DNA of 64,000 bases from Pokkaliibacter sp. MBI-7 (GCF_029846635.1 NZ_JARVTG010000001.1:2957501-3021500); one strand, 5' to 3'; positions 1 to 10,950 are shown, counted from the stretch's first letter. Made by a program: numbers and translations. Notes: generated by a model not told the origin, from the letters alone.

Positions 1-1852
<1,852 letters not shown>

Positions 1853-2028
1853 ATAAGCTAAGAGACTTGGTTAAGCACTGGATAGACGAAGAGATTTTGT
1901 GATCGTCGCAAGCGCATGAAGATGCGAATAATCAAATTAGAGCCACCCTTATTTGAGTAAACCGGCGGCTGTGAGCGAGCGAAGAGTGAGCGAGCAGAGG
2001 AAGTAAGTCCGAGAGACTCAGCCAGAAT

Positions 2029-2147
2029 TGCCTGGCGACCATAGCGACGTGGAACCACCTGATTCCATCCCGAACTCAGAAGTGAAACGCGTCAGCGCCG
2101 ATGGTAGTGTGGGGTTTCCCCATGTGAGAGTAGGTCATCGCCAGGCA
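2029..2147 (+). rRNA. rrf: 5S ribosomal RNA
   Basis: A 119-base sequence starts tgcctggcgacc and closes with gccaggca, which form the terminal helix. The internal ccgaactcagaagtgaaacg block is diagnostic of 5S rRNA. It follows 23S after a 176-base spacer that contains no tRNA but has a short direct repeat (gtgagcgagc, twice near 1970-1997). Confidence 0.98.
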
Positions 2148-2159
2148 TTGAAACACAGC

Positions 2160-2195
2160 AACCCCTGATCGGCAACGGTCAGGGGTTTTGCTTTT
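2160..2195 (+). terminator. rRNA operon terminator
   Basis: A 9-bp stem, aacccctga (2160-2168) with tcaggggtt (2179-2187), is followed by a T-rich tail ending at 2195. It lies 12 bases after the 5S gene, so it ends the rRNA operon. Confidence 0.9.
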
Positions 2196-2358
2196 AGGTC
2201 ATAAAAATAATATGTGGATAGTGATTACAGCTCGGTGCGCTGTTTACACTGAATAAGTGCTTTGTGGTTTTGTTAGCCAGCACTTGGACACTTGAAAAAG
2301 CTGCCGTCCATCCCCAGTCTGTAATCCTCTCAGTATAAGTACCAGCCGAGATCTATCG

Positions 2359-3159
2359 ATGTCAGAGTTTACCCAACAGGTATGGCATATTGTTCGCGAG
2401 GAAGCTCTCGCGCAGTCTGTCCAGGAGCCTATGCTTGCCAGCTTTTTTCATTCGACCATTTTGAATCACGATAACATCGGATGTGCACTGAGCTTTCATT
2501 TGGCAAATAAACTCGACTGTCCTACTGTTCCGGCGATTACTATTCGGGAAATCATCCAGCAGGCGTTCCGGGGTGAACCTGCTTTGCTTGAGTCCGCCTG
2601 TGCAGATATTAAAGCCACTGTCGAGCGTGATCCTGCGGTATGCGAGTACCTCACTCCTCTGCTTTATCTCAAAGGTTTTCATGCTCTACAGGCATATCGC
2701 GTAGCCAATTGGCTGTGGCGTCAGGGACGGCGTACTCTGGCGATCTTTATGCAGAATCAGATTTCTGTTGTGTTCGGTGTCGATATTCATCCAGCGGCAC
2801 GGATAGGTAAGGGAATAATGCTCGACCACGCAACAGGTATTGTCATTGGAGAAACCTCTGTTGTTGGCGACAACGTTTCCATTCTGCAGTCAGTCACTTT
2901 GGGAGGGACTGGTAAGGAGAGTGGAGACCGGCATCCCAAAATACGTGATGGCGTTCTGATTGCGGCAGGTGCAAAGGTGCTAGGTAATATCGAAGTTGGA
3001 GAGGGGGCGAAGGTTGGCGCAGGGAGTGTCGTGTTGAGACCTGTTCCACCTCATACCACGGTAGCAGGAGTGCCCGCCAAGATCGTTGGGCGTCCGGAAT
3101 GTACTATGCCAGCGCTGGACATGAATCAGGTATTCGAGCCTGAGGTGGAGGAAGGTTGA
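2359..3159 (+). CDS. cysE: Serine O-acetyltransferase
   Basis: The 266-residue protein closely follows E. coli CysE along its whole length. It transfers acetyl from acetyl-CoA to L-serine, giving O-acetylserine, the first committed step of cysteine synthesis in the cytoplasm. The N-terminal helical domain occupies about residues 1-140. The C-terminal left-handed beta-helix of hexapeptide repeats follows, with the DHATG motif at 156-160 (catalytic His157 by family analogy) and GGTGK shortly after. The ATG is the family start. The gene stands alone between the rRNA operon and a strong bidirectional terminator. CysE proteins are normally feedback-inhibited by cysteine; nothing in the sequence argues otherwise. 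Confidence 0.97.
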   Translation: MSEFTQQVWHIVREEALAQSVQEPMLASFFHSTILNHDNIGCALSFHLANKLDCPTVPAITIREIIQQAFRGEPALLESACADIKATVERDPAVCEYLTPLLYLKGFHALQAYRVANWLWRQGRRTLAIFMQNQISVVFGVDIHPAARIGKGIMLDHATGIVIGETSVVGDNVSILQSVTLGGTGKESGDRHPKIRDGVLIAAGAKVLGNIEVGEGAKVGAGSVVLRPVPPHTTVAGVPAKIVGRPECTMPALDMNQVFEPEVEEG

Positions 3160-3191
3160 GAGCGCGTATTCTGTAGTTGATTTCTTCACCC

Positions 3192-3226
3192 AAAAAGAAG
3201 CCTGCTTGATAGCAGGCTTCTTTTTT
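3192..3226. terminator. Bidirectional terminator between cysE and crc
   Basis: A 15-bp perfect stem (3192-3206 with 3211-3225) has a 4-base loop. It has A-runs on the left and T-runs on the right, so it can end cysE on the plus strand and crc on the minus strand. Confidence 0.93.
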
Positions 3227-3248
3227 ATAAGCGGGACAGAAAGCCCGA

Positions 3249-4022
3249 TTACAGATCATGATCGTATTCAATCATCAGTGCCGCGTGATTAGAGAAGCGA
3301 GGCTCTTTGATAATCTTTGCTGCACGCACTTTTTTGCCAAAATCTGCAGTTGCAATCTGGTAGTCCAGACGCGCACCTTCATTCAGCTCAAAGGCGCGAT
3401 TGTAACTGGGCCACCAGGTGAACTGACGATCAGCCTGGTTCACTTGACGGAACGTGTCGACAAAACCCATCTCGTCAAACACATCACGGAAAAACGCACG
3501 CTCTTCTGGCAGAAAGCCGGAGTTCTTTTGGTTTACATACCAGTTACTTACATCTCGTGGCTCTCGAGCAATGTTCCAGGTACCACAGAAGATAAACTGA
3601 CGGCGTTTGCGCAGGGTCTTTTTGAAGAACGCATGCATGTGCTCCATGAATTCATTCTTAACGGCCTGCTTTTGCAAGTCATTCTCCCCAGAGGGAAGCA
3701 GAATCGAGCCAATGCTGATTTTGTCATAATCGGCCTGAATATAGCGGCCGTGGAAATCACACAGTTCAAAGCCAAGGCCAGACATGATGGCCTTTGGTTG
3801 GTGTTTGCAATAAATGGCGACGCCACTGTAATTGTCTTCTGGTGCATCGAAGAAGTGGGCCTGGTAGCCGGCAGGATGATAGATAGCATCGTCCAGCTGG
3901 TAGGCTTTGGCACGCAGATCCTGCAGGCAATACAGATCAGCGTCTTGCTGGACCATCCAGTCAAACAGTCCGCGCTCAGCTGCTTGCTGGATGCCTTGCA
4001 CGTTGAGGGTGATGACACGCAT
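3249..4022 (-). CDS. crc: Catabolite repression control protein Crc (exonuclease III fold, catalytic residues altered)
   Basis: The 257-residue protein has the exonuclease III/AP-endonuclease fold but matches Pseudomonas Crc (259 aa) best, including CLQD, GRYIQAD and LLPSGEN. Metal and catalytic positions differ from active ExoIII. The LQE glutamate is Asp35; the GDxN motif reads GTWN (Thr148 for the catalytic Asp, Asn150 kept); the terminal SDH reads SNH (Asn245, His246). Known Crc proteins lack nuclease activity and act with Hfq to block translation of catabolic mRNAs carrying A-rich motifs. Position beside pyrE, divergent, is the Pseudomonas arrangement. An active ExoIII-like nuclease is unlikely but not formally excluded. 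Confidence 0.9.
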   Translation of the reverse strand: MRVITLNVQGIQQAAERGLFDWMVQQDADLYCLQDLRAKAYQLDDAIYHPAGYQAHFFDAPEDNYSGVAIYCKHQPKAIMSGLGFELCDFHGRYIQADYDKISIGSILLPSGENDLQKQAVKNEFMEHMHAFFKKTLRKRRQFIFCGTWNIAREPRDVSNWYVNQKNSGFLPEERAFFRDVFDEMGFVDTFRQVNQADRQFTWWPSYNRAFELNEGARLDYQIATADFGKKVRAAKIIKEPRFSNHAALMIEYDHDL

Positions 4023-4464
4023 CAGTAATGGAGTCCTTTAGAGTCTTGCTAACAGGTCTGTGAAGAAACACATACATTCTTGGGGCAGATTCTGTAAGTA
4101 GGCGGCACCGCATTGACTGGGCATGCAAAAATCTGGGAGTAGCAAGTATAGAAATTTTAATCGGCTACTACGACGGCGTGCTGCCTAAAAGCTACTTACT
4201 TATTAGCTGCCTCTAAGTCCGCGAATTATAACACCTTTTGGGGGTTCATGCGGATGTCAAGTGTGTTCAGCCCGGCATAGTGTAACTGCACACTCCCTGT
4301 CGAGGCTAGCGTCTATAGCACTTTTGGCTATTAATGCCATGGTTGTGTGGCGAATTTGCTTGATATTGCGTGTATTAATCAAATCCATGCAAAGCGGATG
4401 CTGCACTGGGAGTGGTGAGTTAAAATGCGCGCATTGTTTCAACCCATCACGCAGAGGACAAAAC
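4023..4464. other. Divergent crc/pyrE intergenic region, no gene seen
   Basis: This 442-base stretch must hold both promoters. A tataat hexamer on the minus strand near 4226-4231 is a possible -10 for crc, but I find no well-spaced -35. A reading frame continuous with pyrE starts at 4261, but the extra N-terminus resembles no known protein and has no ribosome binding site. Confidence 0.5.
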
Positions 4465-5106
4465 ATGCATGCCTATCAACGCGAGTTTATTGAGTTCGCT
4501 ATTCAGCAACAGGTACTGCGTTTTGGCGAGTTTACCCTGAAGTCGGGCAGAACCAGCCCTTACTTCTTCAATGCGGGTCTGTTCAATAGTGGTTTGGCGC
4601 TGGCCAGATTAGGAAAGTGCTATGCCGAAGCTATCCTGCAAAGTGGCATCGAGTTTGATGTCATTCTTGGGCCTGCTTACAAAGGCATTCCTCTGGCTGC
4701 TGCCACTGCCGTCGCGCTGGCTGAGCATCATGGTCGTGACGTGCCCTATGTGTTTAATCGTAAGGAAGCCAAGGATCATGGTGAAGGTGGCAACCTGGTA
4801 GGAGCGCCTTTACAGGGTCGTGTGCTCATTATTGATGACGTAATCACTGCGGGTACGGCTATTCGTGAGGTGATGGCACTGATCGAGCAGCATGGTGCAA
4901 CACCGGCAGGTGTCGTCATTGCCCTGAACCGTCAGGAGAAAGGCAAGGGTGAGCTGTCAGCCATTCAGGAAGTTGAGCGTGACTACAGCATGCCTGTTGC
5001 CAGCATTATCAGTCTGGAGCAGATCGTCGAGTTTCTGGCTGAGCAGGGTGACAAGGAAGCAGAGCTTGCTGCCATTCGCCAGTATCGCCAAAGCTATGGC
5101 GTATAA
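4465..5106 (+). CDS. pyrE: Orotate phosphoribosyltransferase
   Basis: This enzyme converts orotate plus PRPP to orotidine 5'-phosphate in pyrimidine synthesis. The 213 residues equal the E. coli length. The PRPP-binding motif DDVITAGTA lies at about 124-132, and the catalytic loop with RKEAKDHGEGG at about 99-109. The start at 4465 is chosen because AGAGGA lies 7 bases upstream and the protein then begins MHAYQREFIEFA as in homologues; the longer frame from 4261 is rejected. It converges on hisA across a hairpin. Confidence 0.97.
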   Translation: MHAYQREFIEFAIQQQVLRFGEFTLKSGRTSPYFFNAGLFNSGLALARLGKCYAEAILQSGIEFDVILGPAYKGIPLAAATAVALAEHHGRDVPYVFNRKEAKDHGEGGNLVGAPLQGRVLIIDDVITAGTAIREVMALIEQHGATPAGVVIALNRQEKGKGELSAIQEVERDYSMPVASIISLEQIVEFLAEQGDKEAELAAIRQYRQSYGV

Positions 5107-5117
5107 CGTGAGGTACA

Positions 5118-5140
5118 GGAGCCAGAAGGAATCTGGCTCC
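5118..5140. terminator. Hairpin between convergent pyrE and hisA
   Basis: A 9-bp perfect stem, ggagccaga with tctggctcc, has a 5-base loop and sits 12 bases after pyrE. It lacks a clear T-run on either side, so it is a probable but weak bidirectional terminator. Confidence 0.55.
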
Positions 5141-5150
5141 GCATTACTAC

Positions 5151-5885
5151 TTATTTACTCTGGTCACACAGGGCTTGCGCTGTGCGAAGGTCCAGCGTGC
5201 CTTCGTAGATAGCACGGCCGGTGATGGCGCCAGCGATACCCTGATCGGCCACTTTCGCCAGTGCCTCGATATCACGCATGTCAGTAACACCACCAGAGGC
5301 GATAACCGGTAATCCTGACTGCTGTGCCAGGGCGACTGTCGCTTCCACATTCACACCCTGCATCATGCCGTCACGACTGATGTCGGTGTAAACAATGCTG
5401 TCGACGCCGTCATCGCGGAAACGTTTGGCCAGCTCTACCGCGGTAACGCTGGTCACTTCCGCCCAGCCATCAATGGCAACCATGCCATCCTTCGCATCCA
5501 GACCCACGATGATGTGACCCGGGAAACGCTTGCACATCTCAGTCACGAATTCGGGCTCCTTCACTGCCTTGGTGCCGATAATGACGTACTGCACGCCAGC
5601 AGCAAGATAGGCCTCAATAATCTCCTGGCTGCGGATGCCGCCACCAATCTGGATCGGCAGGTTGGGGAACGCCTTGGCAATGCGCTGGACGATATCACCA
5701 TTCACTGGTTTACCGGCAAAGGCGCCATTCAGGTCGACCAGATGCAGGCGACGTGCGCCCTGTTCTACCCAGCGTCCAGCCATGTCGACGGGGTCACTGG
5801 AGAACACGGTGGAGTCATCCATGCGGCCCTGACGTAAACGTACGCACTGGCCATCTTTAAGATCTATTGCGGGAATTACCAGCAT
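5151..5885 (-). CDS. hisA: Phosphoribosylformimino-5-aminoimidazole carboxamide ribotide isomerase
   Basis: This is a 244-residue TIM-barrel enzyme of histidine synthesis that opens the ribose of ProFAR to PRFAR by an Amadori rearrangement. The catalytic pair Asp8 (MLVIPAID) and Asp130 (VGLD) is visible, together with the phosphate-binding GGGIRS and SGGV motifs. It is the last gene of a hisB-hisH-hisA run on the minus strand, 63 bases after hisH. HisF, the usual next gene in Pseudomonas, is not present here; pyrE occupies the downstream side in the opposite direction. Confidence 0.97.
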   Translation of the reverse strand: MLVIPAIDLKDGQCVRLRQGRMDDSTVFSSDPVDMAGRWVEQGARRLHLVDLNGAFAGKPVNGDIVQRIAKAFPNLPIQIGGGIRSQEIIEAYLAAGVQYVIIGTKAVKEPEFVTEMCKRFPGHIIVGLDAKDGMVAIDGWAEVTSVTAVELAKRFRDDGVDSIVYTDISRDGMMQGVNVEATVALAQQSGLPVIASGGVTDMRDIEALAKVADQGIAGAITGRAIYEGTLDLRTAQALCDQSK

Positions 5886-5948
5886 GATGTTCTCTTCACA
5901 AACTTGCTATCTTCACAGGTAAGCGGCCGGTTGCCGTATACCTTCAGG

Positions 5949-6599
5949 TTATGCGGGTTGGCCATTCCAGTGCAGGAAGTTTTTCAGCAATTGCAACCCT
6001 GCACTGTGGCTCTTCTCGGGGTGAAACTGCACCGCGAATACATTATCGCGGAACAGCGCGACGTCGAAATCCAGGCCATAGTGGCAGCGTCCGGCAACCT
6101 GCTCAGGCTGCTGAGCCTGAATATGGTAGCTGTGGACAAAGTAGAACCGGCTGTTTTGCTCAATACCCTGCCACAGAGGATGGTCGACGGTCTGTTTGAC
6201 TTCGTTCCAGCCCATGTGAGGCACCTTCAGCTTTTCACCGCCCTCATCCTGCAGATGGTCACCAAAGAAGTGAGCCTTGCCGGGGAATATGCCCAGACAG
6301 TCATGGCCACCATTCTCTTCGCTGAACTCCATCAACAGCTGCACACCCACGCAGATACCCAGCAACGGCTTGCCTGATGCTGCAACCTGGTGTACCACCT
6401 GGTCCAGTCCAAGACGGGTCAGTTCGCCCATGCAGTCACGAATGGCACCGACGCCGGGCAGAATCACCCGGTCAGCACTCTCGATCACTGCTTTGTCGCT
6501 GGATACCAGCACTTGCTCACCGGGCTTGACGTGCTCTAGCGCTTTGGCAACCGAGTGAAGGTTGCCCATGCCATAGTCAATAACTGCAACCGAACTCAT
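5949..6599 (-). CDS. hisH: Imidazole glycerol phosphate synthase, glutaminase subunit HisH
   Basis: This is a 216-residue class I glutamine amidotransferase that supplies ammonia to HisF. The catalytic triad is visible as Cys83 in GICVGVQ and His193/Glu195 in FHPEKS. An AAGGAGCC ribosome binding site precedes the ATG, 9 bases after hisB. It needs HisF as partner, and that gene is not in this window. Confidence 0.97.
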   Translation of the reverse strand: MSSVAVIDYGMGNLHSVAKALEHVKPGEQVLVSSDKAVIESADRVILPGVGAIRDCMGELTRLGLDQVVHQVAASGKPLLGICVGVQLLMEFSEENGGHDCLGIFPGKAHFFGDHLQDEGGEKLKVPHMGWNEVKQTVDHPLWQGIEQNSRFYFVHSYHIQAQQPEQVAGRCHYGLDFDVALFRDNVFAVQFHPEKSHSAGLQLLKNFLHWNGQPA

Positions 6600-6608
6600 G
6601 ATGGCTCC

Positions 6609-7202
6609 TTAAAGACAGCCTTTGGTGGAAGGCATGATGCCCTGCATGCGCTCGTCGGCAGTCAGAGCCATGCGCAAGGCGCGGCCAAAGGCTTTGAATA
6701 CTGTTTCTGCCTGATGATGGCTGTTGTGGCCCTTGAGGTTATCGATATGGAGGGTCATCAGAGCGTGGTTGACGAACCCCTGGAAGAACTCAAAGAACAG
6801 CTCGGTATCCAGACCATTGATGCTTGCCCGGGTAAAGGGCACAGCAAAGTGCAGGCCTGGACGGCCAGAGAAATCAATAACGACACGCGACAGGGCTTCA
6901 TCCAGCGGAACATAGGAATGGCCGTAGCGGGTGATGCCTTTCTTGTCACCAAGCGCTTTGCTGATGGCCTGGCCCATGGTGATGCCCAGATCTTCGACGG
7001 TGTGATGGGCATCAATATGCAGGTCGCCATTGGCATGGATGTCCAGGTCAATCAGTCCGTGTCGTGCCACCTGCTCAAGCATGTGGTCAAGAAAAGGAAT
7101 GCCGGTAACTGATTTAAACTGTCCGCTGCCATCCAGGTTCACCGTTACGGTGATCTGGGTTTCCAGCGTATTGCGCGTCACACTGGCGGTACGCTCTGCC
7201 AT
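6609..7202 (-). CDS. hisB: Imidazoleglycerol-phosphate dehydratase
   Basis: This 197-residue single-function HisB dehydrates imidazole glycerol phosphate to imidazole acetol phosphate. The manganese-binding His clusters are present (DAHHTVEDLG, and a second HHQAE near the C-terminus). The start at 7202 is chosen because AGGGGAG lies just upstream and the protein then begins MAERTASV as in homologues; the frame runs open to 7337, but the extra 45 residues look spurious. It has no fused histidinol-phosphatase domain, so that step must come from another protein, possibly the HAD enzyme at 50.6-51.3 kb. First gene of hisBHA. Confidence 0.95.
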   Translation of the reverse strand: MAERTASVTRNTLETQITVTVNLDGSGQFKSVTGIPFLDHMLEQVARHGLIDLDIHANGDLHIDAHHTVEDLGITMGQAISKALGDKKGITRYGHSYVPLDEALSRVVIDFSGRPGLHFAVPFTRASINGLDTELFFEFFQGFVNHALMTLHIDNLKGHNSHHQAETVFKAFGRALRMALTADERMQGIMPSTKGCL

Positions 7203-7408
7203 GCCAGGCTCCCCTAGTATTGATCGTGAGTCGAGGTCAAATAAGCAAAAACAACATCGTCCGTCTGGAATTACCGCTGATTTTGCGAGGATGAAAGTAT
7301 AAAGCCTTGTGCTTCGGGTTAGAACCGTTACTAACAAAAGCTATACGGCTTGGTAGATGCTTTGGCGTTGCGACAAGTGTGGCTGTCGATGCAATTGAGT
7401 GAGGGAAC

Positions 7409-9604
7409 ATGAAGGCAACAAAAATAATCCTGTGGTTGCTTGGGGCGCTGTTTGGCTTGCTGGCACTGGTGGTGATCTATCTGCTGGTCGCTTTTGATCC
7501 GAACGATTACCGCCAGCGCATCGGTGAGATGGTGCAGGATAAAACGGGACTGCAGCTCGAAATTAAAGGTCCGATGAGCTGGAGCTTGTTTCCGCAGTTT
7601 GCCATTACGCTGGAGGATGTACAGGCAGGCTATCCTGATCGTCCTACCGTGGCTACCTTGCAGCATGCCAGTGTCTCTATGGATGTGCCTGCACTCATCA
7701 GCGGGCGTTTGAGCCTGTCCGGCCTGATGGTAGATGGTCTGGTGCTGGATCTGAATCGCGACAAGACAGGTGCAAATAACTGGGACCGGCCTTCTGCAGC
7801 ATCTTCACCTGCTGCCCGTTCCACCGCTGAGCCGGGCAGTCAACCGGCATCCTCCGCCAGCCGCTCCATGGCTTTGGCCATTGATGATATTGATCTGCAG
7901 AATGTGCAGGTCAACTATCACGACCTGCAAGCCAACCAGAATATTGCGTTGGGCCCCGTCAACCTGCGTGCCAGCGAGATCCGCCTGGGGCAGGCCTTTC
8001 CTTTAACGCTTACCTTGCCGCTGTCTGTGCAGGCGGATGGCAAGCAGGCCGTCCAGCTCGGCAACAAACTGCAGGCTTCGATGCTGCTGGACCCTGAGCG
8101 ACAACTGTATCAACTGCATGATATGGATCTGCTCAGCACCATAGACGGTGTGACCAGACAGTCACTGCTACTGGAGATCAAGGGTGATGTGGATGCCGAT
8201 CTGCAGCAACAGCAGGTGCGCCTACCCAACCTAAAACTGGCACTGAACGGCATGCAGGGTCAGCTTGATGCCACGGTCAAGGACTTGCAGAAGGCGCCAG
8301 CCCTGCAGGGTTCGCTGCAGCTCGCTGAGCTGAATCTGCGCAAATGGCTGTCAGATATCGGTATGTCTGTTTCTCTGCCTGATGAGAAAGCGTTGACGGC
8401 GGCTTCTATGACGACTGCGCTGATGGTGGACCGCCAACAGTTGTCACTGACTAATCTGACGGCCCGGCTGGATGAGAGCAAAATCAGTGGCAGCTTCCAG
8501 CAGCCCTTAAACAAGGGGCAAACCGAGTTCAAGCTGGGCATTGATCAGCTCAATCTGGATCGCTATCTCGCCAGCTCAGCATCGCCAGCCACCCAACCCG
8601 AGGCATCGAGCTCTACCACAGCAGCAGCTACCGCCAAGACCACAAGTGACACAGGCTATTCAAAGGCACCGATGCTGCCCGTTGAGGTATTGCAAAGGCT
8701 GAATCTGCGTGGCTCGGTGCAGCTGGGTAAGCTGACCTATCAGCAAGTTGCGATGTCGCAGGTCAAGTTCAATGTGGCAGCAGCAGCTGGAAAGCTGGTG
8801 GTTGATCAGGCCAGTGCGCAGATTGCCGAAGGCAAGGTTGCGCTTAAAGCACAGGTCGATGCGCAGAAGGTGCCGCTACGCAGTCAACTGCAGTTCAATG
8901 TCGATCATCTGGCGCTGGAGCAGGTGCAGACACTGCTGGGCAGCACCCAGCCTGCGGTCAACGGCATCGGCTCCATGAATGGCAGCCTGAGCATGAGCGG
9001 GAACTCGGTTTTTGACTGGGTTAACAGTCTCAACGGCTCGGCCAAGGCCAATGTCACGGATGGACGACTGAACAATATCAACCTTACTCAGCAAATCTGT
9101 GAGGGCATTGCCTTTGCCAATCAGGAAACGCTGACGGCCGCAGCAGACAGTGAGCACACCAGACTGACCAACGCCAGTCTGCAGGCGCAGTTCAACAATG
9201 GTGTCGCCCATATTGACTCGGCGCAGGGACAGCTGGTGGGGGCCAGTGCCAAAGGCTCAGGACAGATCAATCTTCCACAGCGACAGCTGGATATGGGGGT
9301 GGGTGTCGTGATTGAGGGTGACACCAGCCGTGAAGCCTGCACCATCAATCCTAAATTTCAGGGGTTGGAATGGCCCCTGCGTTGCCAGGGTAGCCTGGAT
9401 GGTGATCCTGCCAAATGGTGCCGTCCCGATAAGGAAGGCTTTGCCAAGACGGTCACTTCCCTTGCCAGCAATGAAGCTAAACGCAAGGCGCAGAAAGAAT
9501 TGAGCCGTGCGCTGGATAAACAATCCGATAAACTGAGCGAAAAGCTCGGTGGAGACAACGCCGAAGCAGTGAAAGGTTTACTCCAAGGATTATTCAAGAA
9601 GTGA
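7409..9604 (+). CDS. AsmA family membrane-anchored protein
   Basis: The 731-residue protein has an N-terminal transmembrane anchor (about residues 5-27) and then a long periplasmic, beta-rich AsmA-type region, with the family's FDPNDYR start and a C-terminal AsmA segment (NGSAKANVTDG, LQAQFNNGVAHIDSAQG). Low-complexity Ser/Ala/Thr linkers lie near 130-150 and 390-420. AsmA/TamB/YicH relatives are bridge-like proteins implicated in phospholipid movement to the outer membrane; the precise role of this one cannot be read from sequence. Its stop overlaps the mutY GTG start (GTGA), so the two are translationally linked. Divergent from hisB. Confidence 0.85.
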   Translation: MKATKIILWLLGALFGLLALVVIYLLVAFDPNDYRQRIGEMVQDKTGLQLEIKGPMSWSLFPQFAITLEDVQAGYPDRPTVATLQHASVSMDVPALISGRLSLSGLMVDGLVLDLNRDKTGANNWDRPSAASSPAARSTAEPGSQPASSASRSMALAIDDIDLQNVQVNYHDLQANQNIALGPVNLRASEIRLGQAFPLTLTLPLSVQADGKQAVQLGNKLQASMLLDPERQLYQLHDMDLLSTIDGVTRQSLLLEIKGDVDADLQQQQVRLPNLKLALNGMQGQLDATVKDLQKAPALQGSLQLAELNLRKWLSDIGMSVSLPDEKALTAASMTTALMVDRQQLSLTNLTARLDESKISGSFQQPLNKGQTEFKLGIDQLNLDRYLASSASPATQPEASSSTTAAATAKTTSDTGYSKAPMLPVEVLQRLNLRGSVQLGKLTYQQVAMSQVKFNVAAAAGKLVVDQASAQIAEGKVALKAQVDAQKVPLRSQLQFNVDHLALEQVQTLLGSTQPAVNGIGSMNGSLSMSGNSVFDWVNSLNGSAKANVTDGRLNNINLTQQICEGIAFANQETLTAAADSEHTRLTNASLQAQFNNGVAHIDSAQGQLVGASAKGSGQINLPQRQLDMGVGVVIEGDTSREACTINPKFQGLEWPLRCQGSLDGDPAKWCRPDKEGFAKTVTSLASNEAKRKAQKELSRALDKQSDKLSEKLGGDNAEAVKGLLQGLFKK

Positions 9605-10650
9605 CCCCAGAGGTATTTCAGCGCGCTGTATTTGACTGGTTCGATCAGCATGGTCGCACCAGTCTGCCGTGGCAGCAGGACAAGACGCCCTATCGGGTGT
9701 GGGTATCGGAGATCATGCTGCAGCAGACGCAGGTAGCGACCGTTATCCCTTACTACCAACGCTTCATGGAGCGTTTTCCCGCCTTGCAGGATCTGGCTGA
9801 GGCTGAACAGGACGAAGTGCTGCATTTCTGGACTGGTCTCGGTTACTACAGCCGTGCCCGTAACCTGCATAAAGCCGCTCAGATTCTCTGGCGGCAGCAC
9901 CATGGTGAATTTCCGGCAACGGTAGACGCTGTACAGGCGTTGCCGGGTATTGGTCGTTCGACTGCAGGAGCGATTCTGTCGATCAGTCGTGGTATTCGTG
10001 CACCGATTCTCGATGGCAACGTCAAGCGTGTGCTTACCCGTCTGCACGGTGTCGAAGGCTGGCCCGGCAGCAAGCCGGTAGAGGATTTGCTCTGGCGGCT
10101 GGCTGATTACTACACGCCTGACCGGCGTCTGCCGGACTATACCCAGGTGATGATGGATCTGGGGGCGACGCTCTGTACCCGTAGCAAACCTGCCTGTTTG
10201 CTATGCCCCTTAAAAGACCACTGCAAAGCTTATAGCATGGGCACTCCTACAGCCTTTCCCCATGCCAAACCGCGAAAAACGATACCGGAAAAGCACACTT
10301 ACATGTTGCTGGTACATGATCGCCAGCAGCACAAGGTGTTGCTGGAAAAACGCCCGGCCAGCGGGATCTGGGGAGGTTTGTGGAGTCTGCCCGAGATGGC
10401 GTCCACAGAGCAGGCGGAGCAGTTTTGCGCGTGCTGGCAGGCGGAGCTGCATCAGCAGTCGTTACCTGCTGTGAAGCATACCTTCAGCCACTTCCATCTG
10501 CACATCACACCTTTGCTGGCACAGGGTGGCTCTGACAGTAAGCTCATGGAACCTGAGCGCTGGCTTTGGTATAACCTCGACGCCCCAGAGTCGGTAGGTT
10601 TGGCTGCGCCAGTCAAACGTCTGCTGGAGCAACTGGATGCACAGCGTTGA
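9601..10650 (+). CDS. mutY: Adenine DNA glycosylase MutY
   Basis: This base-excision repair enzyme removes adenine mispaired with 8-oxoguanine. The 349 residues include the helix-hairpin-helix LPGIGRSTAG at 114-123 and catalytic Glu37 (SEIMLQQTQV) and Asp138 (ILDGN). The [4Fe-4S] ligands are Cys192, Cys199, Cys202 and Cys208 with the classic 6-2-5 spacing. A C-terminal NUDIX-like 8-oxoG recognition domain covers about 225-345. It starts with GTG overlapping the asmA-like stop. MutY followed by yggX is conserved in gammaproteobacteria. Confidence 0.97.
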   Translation: MTPEVFQRAVFDWFDQHGRTSLPWQQDKTPYRVWVSEIMLQQTQVATVIPYYQRFMERFPALQDLAEAEQDEVLHFWTGLGYYSRARNLHKAAQILWRQHHGEFPATVDAVQALPGIGRSTAGAILSISRGIRAPILDGNVKRVLTRLHGVEGWPGSKPVEDLLWRLADYYTPDRRLPDYTQVMMDLGATLCTRSKPACLLCPLKDHCKAYSMGTPTAFPHAKPRKTIPEKHTYMLLVHDRQQHKVLLEKRPASGIWGGLWSLPEMASTEQAEQFCACWQAELHQQSLPAVKHTFSHFHLHITPLLAQGGSDSKLMEPERWLWYNLDAPESVGLAAPVKRLLEQLDAQR

Positions 10651-10674
10651 ACTTTATCTGTAAAAGAGACTGAT

Positions 10675-10950
10675 ATGACTAGAACCGTATTCTGCCGTAA
10701 ATATCAAAAGGACATGGACGGCATGGAGCGCCCGCCTTTTCCTGGCCCCAAAGGGCAGGATCTGTATGAGCATATTTCCAGACAAGCCTGGCAGGACTGG
10801 CTGGCGCATCAGACCATGCTGATCAATGAGAAGCGTCTGAACATGATGGACATGCAGTCACGAAAGTTACTGCAGGAAGAAATGGAAAAGTTCTTTGCCG
10901 GTGAAGACGTGACCAAGATTGAAGGCTACGTACCACCGAGTGAGAAATAA
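10675..10950 (+). CDS. yggX: YggX family Fe(II)-trafficking / oxidative damage protection protein
   Basis: This 91-residue protein has the family signature, including the N-terminal Cys in TRTVFCRKYQ and the QTMLINEKRLNMMD core. E. coli YggX is linked to iron handling and protection of Fe-S clusters, which fits its place directly after mutY, an Fe-S enzyme gene (24-base gap). Confidence 0.96.
   Translation: MTRTVFCRKYQKDMDGMERPPFPGPKGQDLYEHISRQAWQDWLAHQTMLINEKRLNMMDMQSRKLLQEEMEKFFAGEDVTKIEGYVPPSEK

Noticed and set aside
3249..4022. Annotation as active exonuclease III (xthA)
   Set aside because: Three catalytic positions are replaced and the gene is in the Pseudomonas crc-pyrE position, so Crc fits better.
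3258..4028. A plus-strand frame the same length as crc
   Set aside because: Antisense shadow of crc; no recognised domain.
4261..4464. N-terminal extension of pyrE from 4261
   Set aside because: No ribosome binding site at 4261 and no homology in the extension; the ATG at 4465 has a good site and gives the family length.
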